DNA from: Chromatiaceae bacterium
GTDB taxonomy: Bacteria; Pseudomonadota; Gammaproteobacteria; Chromatiales; Chromatiaceae
Direction of reading: 5' to 3'
NCBI GenBank assembly: GCA_007693535.1
Contig: REDK01000175.1
Coordinates: forward strand, 1 to 62,776
DNA length: 62,776 bases
Part shown: positions 17,614 to 27,191 of the stretch, piece after piece
How the letters are laid out: the number at the start of each line of letters is the position of its first letter
How positions within the stretch are numbered: position 1 is the first letter of the stretch
Notes under the pieces: model-generated
What the model was told of the DNA's origin: nothing
Seen by the model: only the letters and a program-made list of their open reading frames with translations
The model's database searches: none
Translations under genes and position numbers: made by a program

Positions 17614-18612
17614 ATGAAGGCGATGCTGATGCGTCAACCAGGCCCCCCCGATGCGCTGGTGGCGGCCGATCTGCCGCCGCCGTCCATCACCAACCCCAGC
17701 GATGTCCTGGTCCGACTGCACGCGGCGGGGGTCAATCCGGTGGATACCAAGATCCGTGCCCGCGGACCTTTCCTGCCTGACACCTTGACCGCGGTCCTGG
17801 GCTGTGACGGGGCCGGCGTGGTCGAGGCCGTCGGCACCGCGGTCAGCCGCTTCCAAGCCGGTGATGCGGTGTGGTTCTGCCATGGTGGGCTCGGCGGCCC
17901 ACACGGCAACTATGCCGAATATATCGTCGTCGACGAGGTCGTCGCCCAGCCCAAGCCACGCTCGCTGGACTTCGTACACGCCGCCGCTGGGCCGCTGGTG
18001 CTGCTCACCGCCTGGGAGGCCCTGTACGATCGCGCCCGGCTGCGCGAAGGACAGACGGTACTGATTCATGGCGGTGCTGGCGGCGTCGGCCATGTCGCGA
18101 TCCAGCTGGCACGCCTGGCCGGGGCGCGGGTCGCGACGACCGTCAGCAGCCCCGACAAGGCCGAATATGTCCATCAGTTGGGCGCCGAATGCGCGATCAA
18201 CTATCGCGAGGAGGACCTGGTGGGAGCCATCGCCGACTGGACCGGTGGCCATGGCGTGGAGGTCGCCTTCGATACCGTCGGCCCCGAGGTGTTCAAGCGC
18301 ACCATCCCGGCCATGGCCATGTACGGTGATCTGGTCAGCATCCTCGACCCGGGGCCAGGCCTGGATCTGAGCGAGGCGCGGGTGCGCAACCTCCGCCTGA
18401 GCCTGGAGCTGATGCTGACCCCGCAATTGCGCAACCTGTCCGAGGCACTGGCCTATCAGGGATCGATCCTGCGCCGCTGCGGCGACCTGATCGACCAGGG
18501 CAAGCTCAGTGTCTATCTGGGCGAGACGTTTCCGCTGGAGGCCGCCGCCGATGCCCACCGGCGGCTGGAGGCCGGGGGCATGAAGGGCAAGCTGGCCCTG
18601 GCCATCGCCTAG
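17614..18612 (+). CDS. Zinc-free NADPH:quinone oxidoreductase-like protein
   Basis: A 332-residue medium-chain dehydrogenase of the quinone oxidoreductase group. It has the GroES-like N-terminal domain (HAAGVNPVDTKIR), no catalytic zinc ligand pattern, and the cofactor motif HGGAGGVGHVAIQLA near residues 151-165, followed by GAECAINYREED. An ideal AGGAGGT ribosome binding site precedes ATG 17614. The substrate is unknown; reduction of quinones or reactive enones is typical. Confidence 0.9.
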   Translation: MKAMLMRQPGPPDALVAADLPPPSITNPSDVLVRLHAAGVNPVDTKIRARGPFLPDTLTAVLGCDGAGVVEAVGTAVSRFQAGDAVWFCHGGLGGPHGNYAEYIVVDEVVAQPKPRSLDFVHAAAGPLVLLTAWEALYDRARLREGQTVLIHGGAGGVGHVAIQLARLAGARVATTVSSPDKAEYVHQLGAECAINYREEDLVGAIADWTGGHGVEVAFDTVGPEVFKRTIPAMAMYGDLVSILDPGPGLDLSEARVRNLRLSLELMLTPQLRNLSEALAYQGSILRRCGDLIDQGKLSVYLGETFPLEAAADAHRRLEAGGMKGKLALAIA

Positions 18613-18724
18613 GCAACGGCATGGCCGGTCCCGGTCCGAACCCTGATCCCAACCGGGCTAACCCCGGTCCGGCCAGGGCGGCCCGCGCAGCCGCCGGCGG
18701 GCTTGCTAGCCTGCCCATGCCGGC

Positions 18725-19312
18725 ATGCCGATGATCCGCGTCGCCCTGGTCGCCGATACCCATGGCCACCTGGATTCGCGTATCGCCGCGCTGGTGGAGG
18801 ACTGCGACATCGCCGTCCATGGCGGCGACATCGGCAATGCAGCAGTGCTGGCAGCCCTGCAACCGCGCTCCGGGCGAGTCTACGCGGTGACCGGCAACAA
18901 TGATGTCTGTCGCAAATGGCCATCAGCCGACTGGCCGCTGCTGGCCCGCATCCCGCCCCGGGTCGATCTGGCCCTGCCCGGGGGCGACTTGGTCCTGCTG
19001 CACGGCCATCGCCTACCGGCTGCTACGCGCCATCAGCGGCTGCGTGCACGCAATCCGCATGCGCGCGCGGTCATCTACGGCCACAGTCATCTGCTGGTAG
19101 CCGATTGCGAGGTCCTGCCCTGGGTCCTGAATCCGGGGGCCGCCGGGCGCACCCGTACCTGCGGTGGCCCCTCCTGCATGATTCTCACCGCCAGCAGCGC
19201 CGACTGGTCCGTCGCCATCCATCGCTTCGAGCCATGCCAGCGCGGCAAGGGCGATGGCGCCCGCGGCCCTGCCCGGTCGCGCCCGCCACCGATGCGCACT
19301 GGCAATCCCTGA
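18725..19312 (+). CDS. Calcineurin-type metallophosphoesterase (YfcE-like)
   Basis: A 195-residue phosphoesterase. Motifs seen: VALVADTHGHLDSRI (metal-binding Asp and His), HGGDIGN, VTGNND, LLHGH and VIYGHSHLL, in the YfcE order. The last 30 residues, rich in Arg/Pro/Gly, extend past the usual domain end. A second Met two codons downstream is an equally possible start. The substrate cannot be told from the sequence. Confidence 0.88.
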   Translation: MPMIRVALVADTHGHLDSRIAALVEDCDIAVHGGDIGNAAVLAALQPRSGRVYAVTGNNDVCRKWPSADWPLLARIPPRVDLALPGGDLVLLHGHRLPAATRHQRLRARNPHARAVIYGHSHLLVADCEVLPWVLNPGAAGRTRTCGGPSCMILTASSADWSVAIHRFEPCQRGKGDGARGPARSRPPPMRTGNP

Positions 19313-19387
19313 GCCGCCCTGAGCCAACCCCGGGCGCCGCGGCGACCATGACCGCCAATCTCGGTGTCGCTCGCCGCGCGCGCTAGA

Positions 19388-20386
19388 CTACTGCTGTTCC
19401 GGGGTCAGCGTCTGACCCTGCTCGGTCCAGAAGCGCTGTGCCCCCCCGTGCAGCGGGGTGACAATGCCATTGAGGGCGCTGTCCAACGTCATCTCGGTCG
19501 CCGCCTGCGATACGCTGTGCATAAACTTCAGCCCGTCGTTGGAATAGACCGTACTCAGGGCAGTTGCGATCAAATCATCACCGACATGGCGTCCAGCCAC
19601 CCACAGCGCGCCATCGGAGATGGTCTGGACATCATAATCGACCCCGGGATAGGTACCGGCCGGGATGGTGACCTTGACATAATAGGGATGCTCCTCGGCC
19701 AGCGTGCCGTCAGCCGCCGCCGCCCAGACCTGCAAGAGTCGGATGCGATTACTGGTGGCAGCCTGGATCACCGAGGCATTCGGAAACCCGGCGAACACCC
19801 ACAGGGCATCGATCTGACGGTCACCAAGGGCCGCAGCGCCTTGATTGTAGCCGATGAATTGGGGCCGGATCTGATCCCAGAGCCCGAGGCTCTCGAAGAA
19901 ACGCTGGGCGGATGCCGCGGCGCCTGAACCGGCTGGTCCGACGGCGACGCGCTTGCCGGCAAGGCCACCGATATTGCTAATACCCGAGCCCTCCAGCACC
20001 AGTAGATGGGCCGGCGCACCATACAGGAACGACAGCGCCCGGGTATTGCGATAGCGGGTGGTATCATTGGTCAGTCGGCCATGCAGACCCAGATAAAGAT
20101 CACCAGCATAGACGATGCCAAAATCCGCATCCCGGGAGTTGACCCGGCGCAGATTCTCCACCGAACCTGCCGAGGCCATGTTGGAGACATCGAGGTTGGG
20201 GATATTGCGCGACAGCAGCGTTGCAATGCCGTTGGAAAAGAACTGGAAGGTCCCGCCGTCGGGACCACCGGAAAAGGCCAGCCGCTGGACCTGCGCCTGC
20301 ACCAGCGGGGCACCTGCCGCGACCGTGATCAGCAACAGGGTCAGGGCCAGAACGCGGCCGGGAGGATAGCGAGTCGGTTGTTGCAT
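19388..20386 (-). CDS. TAXI-family TRAP transporter solute-binding protein
   Basis: The periplasmic receptor of a TRAP transporter. The 332-residue protein starts with a signal peptide (hydrophobic core LALTLLLITVAAGAP, cleavage after VQA). It has the TAXI features: GGPDGGTFQFFSNGIA after the signal and SAGSVENLRRVNSRDADFGIV further in. The ATG at 20386 follows GAGGAG; an ATG 30 nt upstream would put residues before the signal peptide. The substrate is unknown; TAXI members are mostly linked to small organic acids. It is the last gene after the permease and UspA genes. Confidence 0.92.
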   Translation of the reverse strand: MQQPTRYPPGRVLALTLLLITVAAGAPLVQAQVQRLAFSGGPDGGTFQFFSNGIATLLSRNIPNLDVSNMASAGSVENLRRVNSRDADFGIVYAGDLYLGLHGRLTNDTTRYRNTRALSFLYGAPAHLLVLEGSGISNIGGLAGKRVAVGPAGSGAAASAQRFFESLGLWDQIRPQFIGYNQGAAALGDRQIDALWVFAGFPNASVIQAATSNRIRLLQVWAAAADGTLAEEHPYYVKVTIPAGTYPGVDYDVQTISDGALWVAGRHVGDDLIATALSTVYSNDGLKFMHSVSQAATEMTLDSALNGIVTPLHGGAQRFWTEQGQTLTPEQQ

Positions 20387-20493
20387 GCTGATGCTCCTCA
20401 GGGATATCGCTGCCACTTTGGCCGGATTGTCGCTAATGCTTGCACCGAATCACGTTCGCACCGCATCGGGTTTGCATCCGGCCGGGTTCGGAC

Positions 20494-20527
20494 CCGCTAC
20501 CGACCGCCGCACGGCGTCCGGTAGCGG
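20494..20527. promoter_or_regulatory. Hairpin between the UspA and TAXI receptor genes
   Basis: Outer 9-bp stem CCGCTACCG / CGGTAGCGG encloses an inner 5-bp stem CGCCG / CGGCG. It starts just past the UspA stop on the minus strand, with no T-run, and may adjust receptor versus permease expression. Confidence 0.5.
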
Positions 20528-20534
20528 CTCTCCT

Positions 20535-20972
20535 TCACTCCCTCACCGTCAGGACCGGCACCGACGAGCTACGCACCACCTTCTCGGCGGTGGAGCCCAT
20601 CAGCATCTTGTGAATGCCGGCGCGACCATGAGTACCCATCACGACGAGATCGGCCCCGCACTTGTCGGCCTCGCGCAGGATCTCCTCATGGGGATCACCT
20701 ATCGCAATCTCCTTCTGCACGGTCAGATCCTGGAAATAGCGCGAGCAAAAGGCATCCATGTCGGCGATGGCCTGACGTTCGAGTTCCCCCGCCAGGCTCT
20801 CGTAGGCCTCGGCCGAGAGCATGCGCACCTGATGATCCGACAGCGCATGGATCACATGCAGGACGGTCAGCGAGGCCTGGAAGGCGTCCACCAAAGCATG
20901 GGCGAGTTCACAGGCGCGCGCCGATCCGTTGGAGAAATCGGTCGCAAAGAGCAGGCGATTGATCTGGGCCAT
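20535..20972 (-). CDS. Universal stress protein, ATP-binding UspA type
   Basis: A 145-residue UspA-domain protein. The nucleotide motif GTHG-(9)-GST is intact (GTHGRAGIHKMLMGSTAEKV), so ATP binding is expected. ATG 20972 follows GGAGG; an in-frame Met five codons upstream is possible. It lies between the genes of a TRAP transporter, like TeaD in the ectoine transporter operon of Halomonas, where a UspA protein regulates transport. A similar role is inferred here. Confidence 0.92.
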   Translation of the reverse strand: MAQINRLLFATDFSNGSARACELAHALVDAFQASLTVLHVIHALSDHQVRMLSAEAYESLAGELERQAIADMDAFCSRYFQDLTVQKEIAIGDPHEEILREADKCGADLVVMGTHGRAGIHKMLMGSTAEKVVRSSSVPVLTVRE

Positions 20973-21148
20973 AGGGGCCGCCTCCATTGATGGTTGAGAG
21001 GTCTGGTAAGGAAAACGCCGAGGTATCAAGCGATTCCCGCGGTACCCGACGACCGCGTCGCCGGATACCGTGCTCATTTTGGCCGGGACGGCCAAAAATC
21101 AGCGTCTCCTGAGCGGAAAATTAGGGGGGCCACCAGCGGTCCCAGTCG

Positions 21149-23344
21149 TTAGTCGGCAGGCAACACTGAACCACGATTGCCCTGCTCCCGCTGTAGCCAC
21201 CAGATCAGGGCCACCAGCAGCAGACCGCCGGCATCGCTGAGCAGGTTTGGCCAGTACAGCAGGATGGTGGCGAACGCGAGCAGCAGCCATTCATACCAGC
21301 AGGTGCGCCGGCGCAGATAGCCCATGGCGAAGGCACCGAACGCGATGGTCCCCAGGAACGCCGAGAAGAAGGCGGTGGCGATCTCCGTTGGCGTGCCCTG
21401 GAACAGGATCGCCGGCACATAGGCGAACAGCAGCGGCATCACGTAGAGCATCTTGGCAAAGCGGAACGCGGTCCAGCCGGTCTTCCAGGGATCGGCGCCG
21501 GCGATGGCGGCCCCGGCGTAGGCCGCGACGCAGACCGGCGGGGTGATATTGGAGTCCTGCGAAAGCCAGTAGACGATCATATGGGCGGCGATGGCGGCGA
21601 CCCCGAAGTTGCCGAGGGCCGGCACCGCCAGCACCGCGACGATCAGGTAGGCGGCCGTCACCGGCACCCCCATTCCCAGCACCAGCGAGGCGATGGCAAT
21701 CAGGACCAGGGCAAGGAACAGGCTGTCACCGGCCATCGAGATGATCAGATCGGAGAACTTCAGCCCCATCCCGGTCAGCGAGATCACCCCGACGATGATA
21801 CCGATGACGCCCAGCGTCGCCCCGATCACCAGGGTATTGCGGGCGCCGACCTGGATCGCCTCCCAGATCCCACGCGGTCCCATCCGCGTCTGTGGCCGCA
21901 CCCAGCTCACCAGGATACAGGACAGGGTGGCCCAGAAGGCGGCATTGCCGGGGGAGCGTCCAAGCAGCATCAGGGCGGTGATGATCACCAGCGGCAACGC
22001 ATAGAACCAGCCCCCGGCAAGCACCTCCCGCCAATGGGGTAGAGCCTCGCTGCCGCTGCCGACCAAGCCCTCCCGCTTGGCCTCGAAATGCACCATCATG
22101 AACACCGATAGGAAGTACAGCAGCGCTGGCCCAACCGACAGCAGCATGATCTCGGCATAGGGGATGCCGGTGAGTTCGGCCATCAGGAACCCGCCGGCCC
22201 CCATGATGGGCGGCAGAAACATACCGCCGATCGATGCTGCCGGCTCGATCGCCCCGGCCACATGGGGCTTGAAGCCGGCGCGCTTCATCATCGGGATGGT
22301 GAAGGCACCGGAGGAGACGGTATTGGCGATGGCACTACCAGAGACCGAGCCGAACAGGGCCGAGGACATCACCGCCACCTTGGCGGGGCCACCCACCGAG
22401 CGCCCGGTCAGGGCCAGCGGGAGATCGATGAAGAAGCGCCCGGCCCCCGAGCGTTGCAGAAAGGCGCCGAAGAAGATGAACAGGATCACATAGGTGGCCA
22501 GCACGCTGGCCATCACCCCGAACACGCCATTGGTGGTCAGGAACAGCGCGGTGGCTAGACGCTCGAAGCGAAAGCCACGGTGGGCGAACAAGTCCGGAAG
22601 GTAGGGTCCGAATAGGGCGAAGGCGATCATCCCGACGCCAATCAGGGTAATGGACCAGCCGAGCACGCGCCGGCACACCTCCAGCGCGATCAGCAACCCG
22701 ACGATGCTGACCAGCATATCGGTCTGGTTCTCGGCCCCGGCGCGATAGTTGAGGGCCTCGAACTGGCTGATCCAGTAGATCACGGTGGTCGCCGCCGCCA
22801 ACGCCATCAGCACATCGCTCGGGGTGGGGCTGGCGGGAAAGCGCCGCGCCAGCCATTGATCCAGCGGCATCAGCAGGGCCGCCCCCGGGACGACCAGCAG
22901 CAGGACCCAGGGCAGCGCACCGGCATCCTCGGTCCAGGCCTGGCGGAGCCCATCGTATTCCCAGGTCTCCAGGAACAGCTGCACCTGGGTATAGAGGGCG
23001 CCGGGCGCATCGAACAGCAGGAAACTGCCGGCCAGCAGGGCCAGCAGCACCCCCGCCAGCAGTGACATGCTGGCAACGGCCAGACGCCCGCCGGCGGGAT
23101 AGCGCAGAAAGATCAACACGAAGGTAATCAGCACATAGACGCCCAGGTGATACTGGGTGTCCAGAGACTGCACCCCGGCGCCGTAGAGATAGATCAACAC
23201 CATGGCCGCGCCCAGCATGGCGGTCACCCAGTACCAGGGACCGCGCAACGTCCGTTCGGATTTGGCGTCCTGTGCGACCACCGCGTCCAGTCGGCGTTGC
23301 TCGTCGGCACCGATTCGCGCCAGAGGCTGTTGCTGATCAGCCAC
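21149..23344 (-). CDS. TRAP transporter fused permease (DctQ-DctM type)
   Basis: The membrane part of the TAXI TRAP transporter, with the small (4-segment) and large (12-segment) subunits fused in one 731-residue protein. Many membrane segments are clear, with TRAP signatures such as GSVSGSAIANTVSSGAFTIP and FLPPIMGAGGFLMAELTG. The GTG at 23344 (VADQQQPLARIG) is chosen because GGAGG precedes it; the frame is open 63 codons further, without support. A hairpin (TTTTGGCC / GGCCAAAA, 21077-21097) lies after its stop. It heads permease-UspA-receptor. Confidence 0.93.
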   Translation of the reverse strand: MADQQQPLARIGADEQRRLDAVVAQDAKSERTLRGPWYWVTAMLGAAMVLIYLYGAGVQSLDTQYHLGVYVLITFVLIFLRYPAGGRLAVASMSLLAGVLLALLAGSFLLFDAPGALYTQVQLFLETWEYDGLRQAWTEDAGALPWVLLLVVPGAALLMPLDQWLARRFPASPTPSDVLMALAAATTVIYWISQFEALNYRAGAENQTDMLVSIVGLLIALEVCRRVLGWSITLIGVGMIAFALFGPYLPDLFAHRGFRFERLATALFLTTNGVFGVMASVLATYVILFIFFGAFLQRSGAGRFFIDLPLALTGRSVGGPAKVAVMSSALFGSVSGSAIANTVSSGAFTIPMMKRAGFKPHVAGAIEPAASIGGMFLPPIMGAGGFLMAELTGIPYAEIMLLSVGPALLYFLSVFMMVHFEAKREGLVGSGSEALPHWREVLAGGWFYALPLVIITALMLLGRSPGNAAFWATLSCILVSWVRPQTRMGPRGIWEAIQVGARNTLVIGATLGVIGIIVGVISLTGMGLKFSDLIISMAGDSLFLALVLIAIASLVLGMGVPVTAAYLIVAVLAVPALGNFGVAAIAAHMIVYWLSQDSNITPPVCVAAYAGAAIAGADPWKTGWTAFRFAKMLYVMPLLFAYVPAILFQGTPTEIATAFFSAFLGTIAFGAFAMGYLRRRTCWYEWLLLAFATILLYWPNLLSDAGGLLLVALIWWLQREQGNRGSVLPAD

Positions 23345-24072
23345 TTCCGCCTCCGCCCCCGGCTGGGGGGTCGCTGCTGAACGTCGCCCGGACGACCGGG
23401 CCAGGACCGGACCATCCGCCCCGCACCGACGGCGAATATAAGCGGTGACCGGCAATGGCTGACGATTGCGCCGGACAGGCCACAATCCCCTATCGCTATC
23501 CTGGGTATGGATGACCGCCGCAGCCTGCACCAAGCTAGGGCCGCAGTCAACGCCGAACTGCTACCTCATGCACCTGCAACCAACGCGCTTCAACCGCCAT
23601 GCCGGGGCGGAGGTTTCCGTCCGGCCAGAAGCCGGTCGCGCGCGCTGTGGTCATGGGCGACCAGACGGTCGTTCGGGCATGCCACAGCATGGTGCAGCCC
23701 TCCGGCCGAAGTACAGGGGGAAGGACAGGGGAAGAACAGGATCAGAATAGCCGCGGCGAGTCGGAGTCAGATTGGCCGGGGCAAGGCCGCGAAGACGCTG
23801 TGCAGCAGCTTCGGAAAGGCAGGTATCGAGAGAGGGGGGGTGCATGTCCTTATGCCAGTACTGCTCCCTATGAAACGGGGCAAGAGGCCGACCAACAGTC
23901 GCTGGCCGCGGCGCAGGCCACAGCCAGACCGCTGGGTCGCGCGCGCATTGATTAAGGGTGCGGCGCGATCAAGATCAGCAGTGTCGGACCGGAGCCCTCG
24001 ACGGCCGGGCTCCCTGCCCGGCCGTCAACGCTGCATCCTTCAGCGTTTCAGACGGATGCCTCCAAGCAAGCC
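23345..24072. other. Long intergenic region, TRAP operon / sulfur globule gene
   Basis: About 730 bp without a gene I can support. A plus-strand frame from 23507 is Arg/Ser/Pro-rich with no recognisable domain and no ribosome binding site. The region should hold the TRAP operon promoter at its left and the transcript end of the sulfur globule gene at its right. Confidence 0.45.
24000..24047 (-). terminator. Tandem hairpins after the sulfur globule gene
   Basis: In minus-strand order: AACGCTG-(7)-CAGCGTT (24027-24047), then an 11-bp stem GACGGCCGGGC / GCCCGGCCGTC (24000-24026). They begin 26 nt after the stop. No long T-run follows; together they may end the transcript or protect it. Confidence 0.6.
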
Positions 24073-24450
24073 TTATTTCGCTTCGGGCTGAGCTGGGGCG
24101 GCCGGGGCCATCGGAGCGGCGTAAGGCATGCCGTAAGGGGCCGCATATGGGGCGGCCCCGTAGGGGGCGCCATAGCCGTAGGCCGGGTAGCCGTAGCCAT
24201 AGTACGGGTAACCGTAACCATGGCCACGACCGTAGCCGTAGCCGCGACCACGGCCGTAACCACGGCCGCCGCCCGACATGTTCATATTGAAGTCGCCGTA
24301 GCCGTCACCGAACATGTCGCTGAAGATGTCGCCAAGACCGTCGCCGTAGCCGTGGCCGGGACCACCCCAACCCGGGCCCCACCAGGCACTGGCGGAGGCG
24401 GACACACCAAGAAGAGCGGCAACGGCAGCAGCGATAGCAAGCTTTTTCAT
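24073..24450 (-). CDS. Sulfur globule protein (Sgp-type envelope protein)
   Basis: Sgp proteins form the protein coat of the periplasmic sulfur globules of purple sulfur bacteria. The 125-residue product has a clear signal peptide ([22 protein letters not shown], cleavage before WWGPGW). The mature part is Gly/Tyr-rich in short repeats ([15 protein letters not shown]) and then Pro/Ala/Tyr-rich, like SgpA/SgpB of Allochromatium vinosum. It stands alone, with its own AT-rich promoter region and strong hairpins behind. Which Sgp paralogue it is cannot be told. Confidence 0.85.
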   Translation of the reverse strand: MKKLAIAAAVAALLGVSASASAWWGPGWGGPGHGYGDGLGDIFSDMFGDGYGDFNMNMSGGGRGYGRGRGYGYGRGHGYGYPYYGYGYPAYGYGAPYGAAPYAAPYGMPYAAPMAPAAPAQPEAK

Positions 24451-24518
24451 CTGTTTTCTCCGATCAGGAATGTTTCTGGGTTAGCAAGCGTTGACCCTGT
24501 GCAGCGCCAACGGTGCTT

Positions 24519-24547
24519 ATAATATTAGCATTTCATTAAATTCACAA
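24519..24547 (-). promoter_or_regulatory. Sigma-70-type promoter of the sulfur globule gene
   Basis: On the minus strand, -35 TTGTGA (24547-24542) and -10 TATTAT (24524-24519) are 17 nt apart within an AT-rich block that contrasts with the GC-rich surroundings. It lies about 70 bp upstream of the ATG, which has a GGAG ribosome binding site. Confidence 0.65.
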
Positions 24548-24649
24548 TCTTTATTTTCACATAAAAAATCGCTCTTCGATCGGCAGAACCTATCGATGCC
24601 GATCGCGGCTGTCGGTTCGGCCCAGCGGTGCCAACCCACCGCAACCGCC

Positions 24650-25528
24650 TCAGGCTGGTACCGAGACCAGCCGCATCGAGAGGTCAGCCGGCTCCACCCC
24701 TTTGGTCAGGTCGCCGATGGAGATCGCATCCACCCCGGTCTCGGCGATCGCCCGCAGCCGCCCCAGGGTCACCCCGCCGGAGGCCTCGAGTTCCGCCCGG
24801 CCGCCGGTGATTGCCACCGCCGTGGCCATGTCTTCCAACGCGAAGTTGTCGATCAAGATGCGCTCGGCCCCGGCAGCCAGCGCCTGTTCCAGCTCGGCGA
24901 GTGACTCGACCTCCACCGTGATCTGCACCCCCTGCCCCAGCGCCCGGGCGGCACCCACCGCGGCCGCCACCGAGCCTGCTGCCAGGATGTGGTTCTCTTT
25001 GATCAGGATGGCGTCGTACAGCCCCATCCGATGGTTGCAGCAGCCACCGCAGCGCACCGCGTACTTCTGCTGTCGGCGCAGACCGGGCAGCGTCTTGCGG
25101 GTATCCAGCAGCCGCACCGGTAGACCTGCCACGGCATCGGCATAGCGGCGCGCCCGCGTCGCGGTGCCGGTGAGGGTCTGCAGATAGTTCAGCGCCGTGC
25201 GCTCACCGGTCAGCAAGACCCGCAGGTTCCCGGACAGGGTGCAGAGGACCTGACCAGGGGCGACCGCCTCGCCATCGCCGACCACCCACTGGATCTGCAC
25301 GACAGGGTCGAGTTGCTGAAACACCGCGTCGAACCAAGACGTACCGCACAGCACCGCGGCCACGCGGGTGATGACCTGGGCCTGCGCCTGCTGTGCTGCT
25401 GGCAGCAGGGCAGCGGTGAGATCGCCGGAACCAACGTCTTCCGCCAAGGCCGCCTGGACCTGGGTAGCGATCAGTTCGGCCGACGGCATGGCAGCACGCA
25501 GCGACGAAGCAGCAGGATCGGTGGACAT
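24650..25528 (-). CDS. nadC: Nicotinate-nucleotide pyrophosphorylase NadC
   Basis: NadC (quinolinate phosphoribosyltransferase) makes nicotinate mononucleotide in NAD synthesis. The 292-residue protein has the family's diagnostic segments: [59 protein letters not shown], and the C-terminal [19 protein letters not shown]. Other nad genes are not adjacent. Confidence 0.96.
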   Translation of the reverse strand: MSTDPAASSLRAAMPSAELIATQVQAALAEDVGSGDLTAALLPAAQQAQAQVITRVAAVLCGTSWFDAVFQQLDPVVQIQWVVGDGEAVAPGQVLCTLSGNLRVLLTGERTALNYLQTLTGTATRARRYADAVAGLPVRLLDTRKTLPGLRRQQKYAVRCGGCCNHRMGLYDAILIKENHILAAGSVAAAVGAARALGQGVQITVEVESLAELEQALAAGAERILIDNFALEDMATAVAITGGRAELEASGGVTLGRLRAIAETGVDAISIGDLTKGVEPADLSMRLVSVPA

Positions 25529-25772
25529 CGGCGAACTCCAGTGGACGGCAGGACCTATGGCGCAGGATTCGGGTCAGGGGCCGGTTGTCAGGCGTGGCCG
25601 GCTGCCTCGCCGACCTTGGTCCCCGGGCGGGTGTTGCGGTCACCCGCGTGCAACCACGAGTAAAATCGCGGCGCCGGCCCTGTGACCGGCTGCCGCGCTG
25701 TACCTGAACCACTGCCGGGACGACCGCCGACGCGGCCAACACCCGGCCCTCAGCCCCGGACCCTGAACACCA

Positions 25773-27152
25773 ATGAGTATCAAAGAGTATCGCACCGCCT
25801 GCGAGGCCCGTGGCGGATTGCTGCGGGTCGCCGATACACCCAATGTCGCCTTCAGCGACCGCGTGCGCATCAGCGACAGTCGCGGCGCCACCCGCGATGG
25901 GCAGGTGATCCGCGCGGCTGCGGACGAGGTCTTGATCCTGGTGTTCGAGGGCACTGACGACCTAGATCTCGACGATCTTTGGATCCGGTTCATGGACGAA
26001 CCCGTGGAGATCGCCCTATCGCCCGAGATCCTCGGACGGGAATTCAACGGCCTCGGCGAACCCCGGGACGGCCGTCCGCCAGTGCTGTCGAACGTCCGCC
26101 GCCCGGTGGGAGGAGCGGCGATCAATCCGGCCGCGCGGACCTATCCGCGCGAGTTCATCCAGACCGGCATCTCTACCATCGACGGGCTCAACTCGCTGGT
26201 CCGCGGGCAGAAGCTGCCGATCTTCAGCGGCTCTGGCCTGCCCCACAACCGCCTGGCGGCACAGATCGTGCGCCAGGCCAAGCTCATCGACGAGGAGTCG
26301 GGCTTTTCGGTGGTCTTCGCTGCCATGGGCGTCTCCTATGCCGACGCTAGGTTCTTCCGCGATGAGTTCGCCTCCTCGGGGGTACTGCGCAACGTGGTGA
26401 TGTTCGTCAACCTCGCCGATGATCCTCCGGTGGAGCGCCTGACCCTGCCGCGCACCGCGCTCACTGCAGCCGAATATCTGGCCTATGATCTGGACCGTCA
26501 TGTGCTGGTGGTGATGACCGACATGACCTACTACGCTGAGGCCCTGCGCGAGGTCGCCACAGCCAAGGGCGACGTGCCCGCCCGCAAGGGCTATCCAGGT
26601 TATCTGTATTCCGACCTGGCCGAGATCTACGAGCGCTGCGGACGCATCCAGCAACGCCATGGCTCAATCACCATGATGCCGGTGGTTTCGATGCCCTCCG
26701 ACGATATTACCCATCCCATCCCGGACCTCACAGGCTACATCACCGAAGGACAGATCGTGCTGTCACGGGAACTACACAATCAGGGCATCTATCCCCCGGT
26801 CCACATCTCCCCTAGCCTGTCGCGGCTGATGAAAGACGGCATCGGCAAGGACTTCACCCGCGCCGACCATCCGCGGGTTGCGGCACAGCTCTATGCCCTC
26901 TATGCCCGTGCGCTGGAGACACGCAACCTGGCAAGCATCATCGGCGCCGATGAACTATCCGAACGCGATCGGCGCTACCTAGCGTTCGCCGATGCCTTCG
27001 ATCAGCGCTTCGTCGGTCAGGGCGAAGTGGAGGACCGCTCCATCGACGCGACGTTGAACCTGGCCTGGGAGCTGATGGCAAGCTTCCCCCGCGATATCCT
27101 TACACGGGTCTCGGAAACAGACTTGGCCAAGTATTACCTGGGCAACGACTGA
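25773..27152 (+). CDS. V/A-type ATP synthase subunit B, standing alone
   Basis: A 459-residue homologue of the non-catalytic B subunit of V/A-type rotary ATPases. Seen features: DLWIRFMDEPVEIALSPEILGR, IQTGISTIDGLNSLVRGQKL, the altered P-loop SGSGLPHNRLAAQI typical of B rather than A subunits, and ITEGQIVLSRELHNQGIYPP with downstream SPSLSRLMKDGIG. Length is normal and no damage is seen. No A, C, D, E, F, G, I or K subunit is next to it: nadC lies upstream on the other strand and an L,D-transpeptidase converges downstream. Either the operon is elsewhere or this B copy has a separate role. Confidence 0.93.
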   Translation: MSIKEYRTACEARGGLLRVADTPNVAFSDRVRISDSRGATRDGQVIRAAADEVLILVFEGTDDLDLDDLWIRFMDEPVEIALSPEILGREFNGLGEPRDGRPPVLSNVRRPVGGAAINPAARTYPREFIQTGISTIDGLNSLVRGQKLPIFSGSGLPHNRLAAQIVRQAKLIDEESGFSVVFAAMGVSYADARFFRDEFASSGVLRNVVMFVNLADDPPVERLTLPRTALTAAEYLAYDLDRHVLVVMTDMTYYAEALREVATAKGDVPARKGYPGYLYSDLAEIYERCGRIQQRHGSITMMPVVSMPSDDITHPIPDLTGYITEGQIVLSRELHNQGIYPPVHISPSLSRLMKDGIGKDFTRADHPRVAAQLYALYARALETRNLASIIGADELSERDRRYLAFADAFDQRFVGQGEVEDRSIDATLNLAWELMASFPRDILTRVSETDLAKYYLGND

Positions 27153-27191
27153 TGGTCGGGCAGGCGGCCGGATCAATCAATCAACGTCTGC

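Noticed and set aside
23507-24091. Possible 194-residue gene in the gap before the sulfur globule gene
   Set aside because: It is Arg/Ser/Pro-rich, lacks a ribosome binding site and runs through the hairpins behind the sulfur globule gene.
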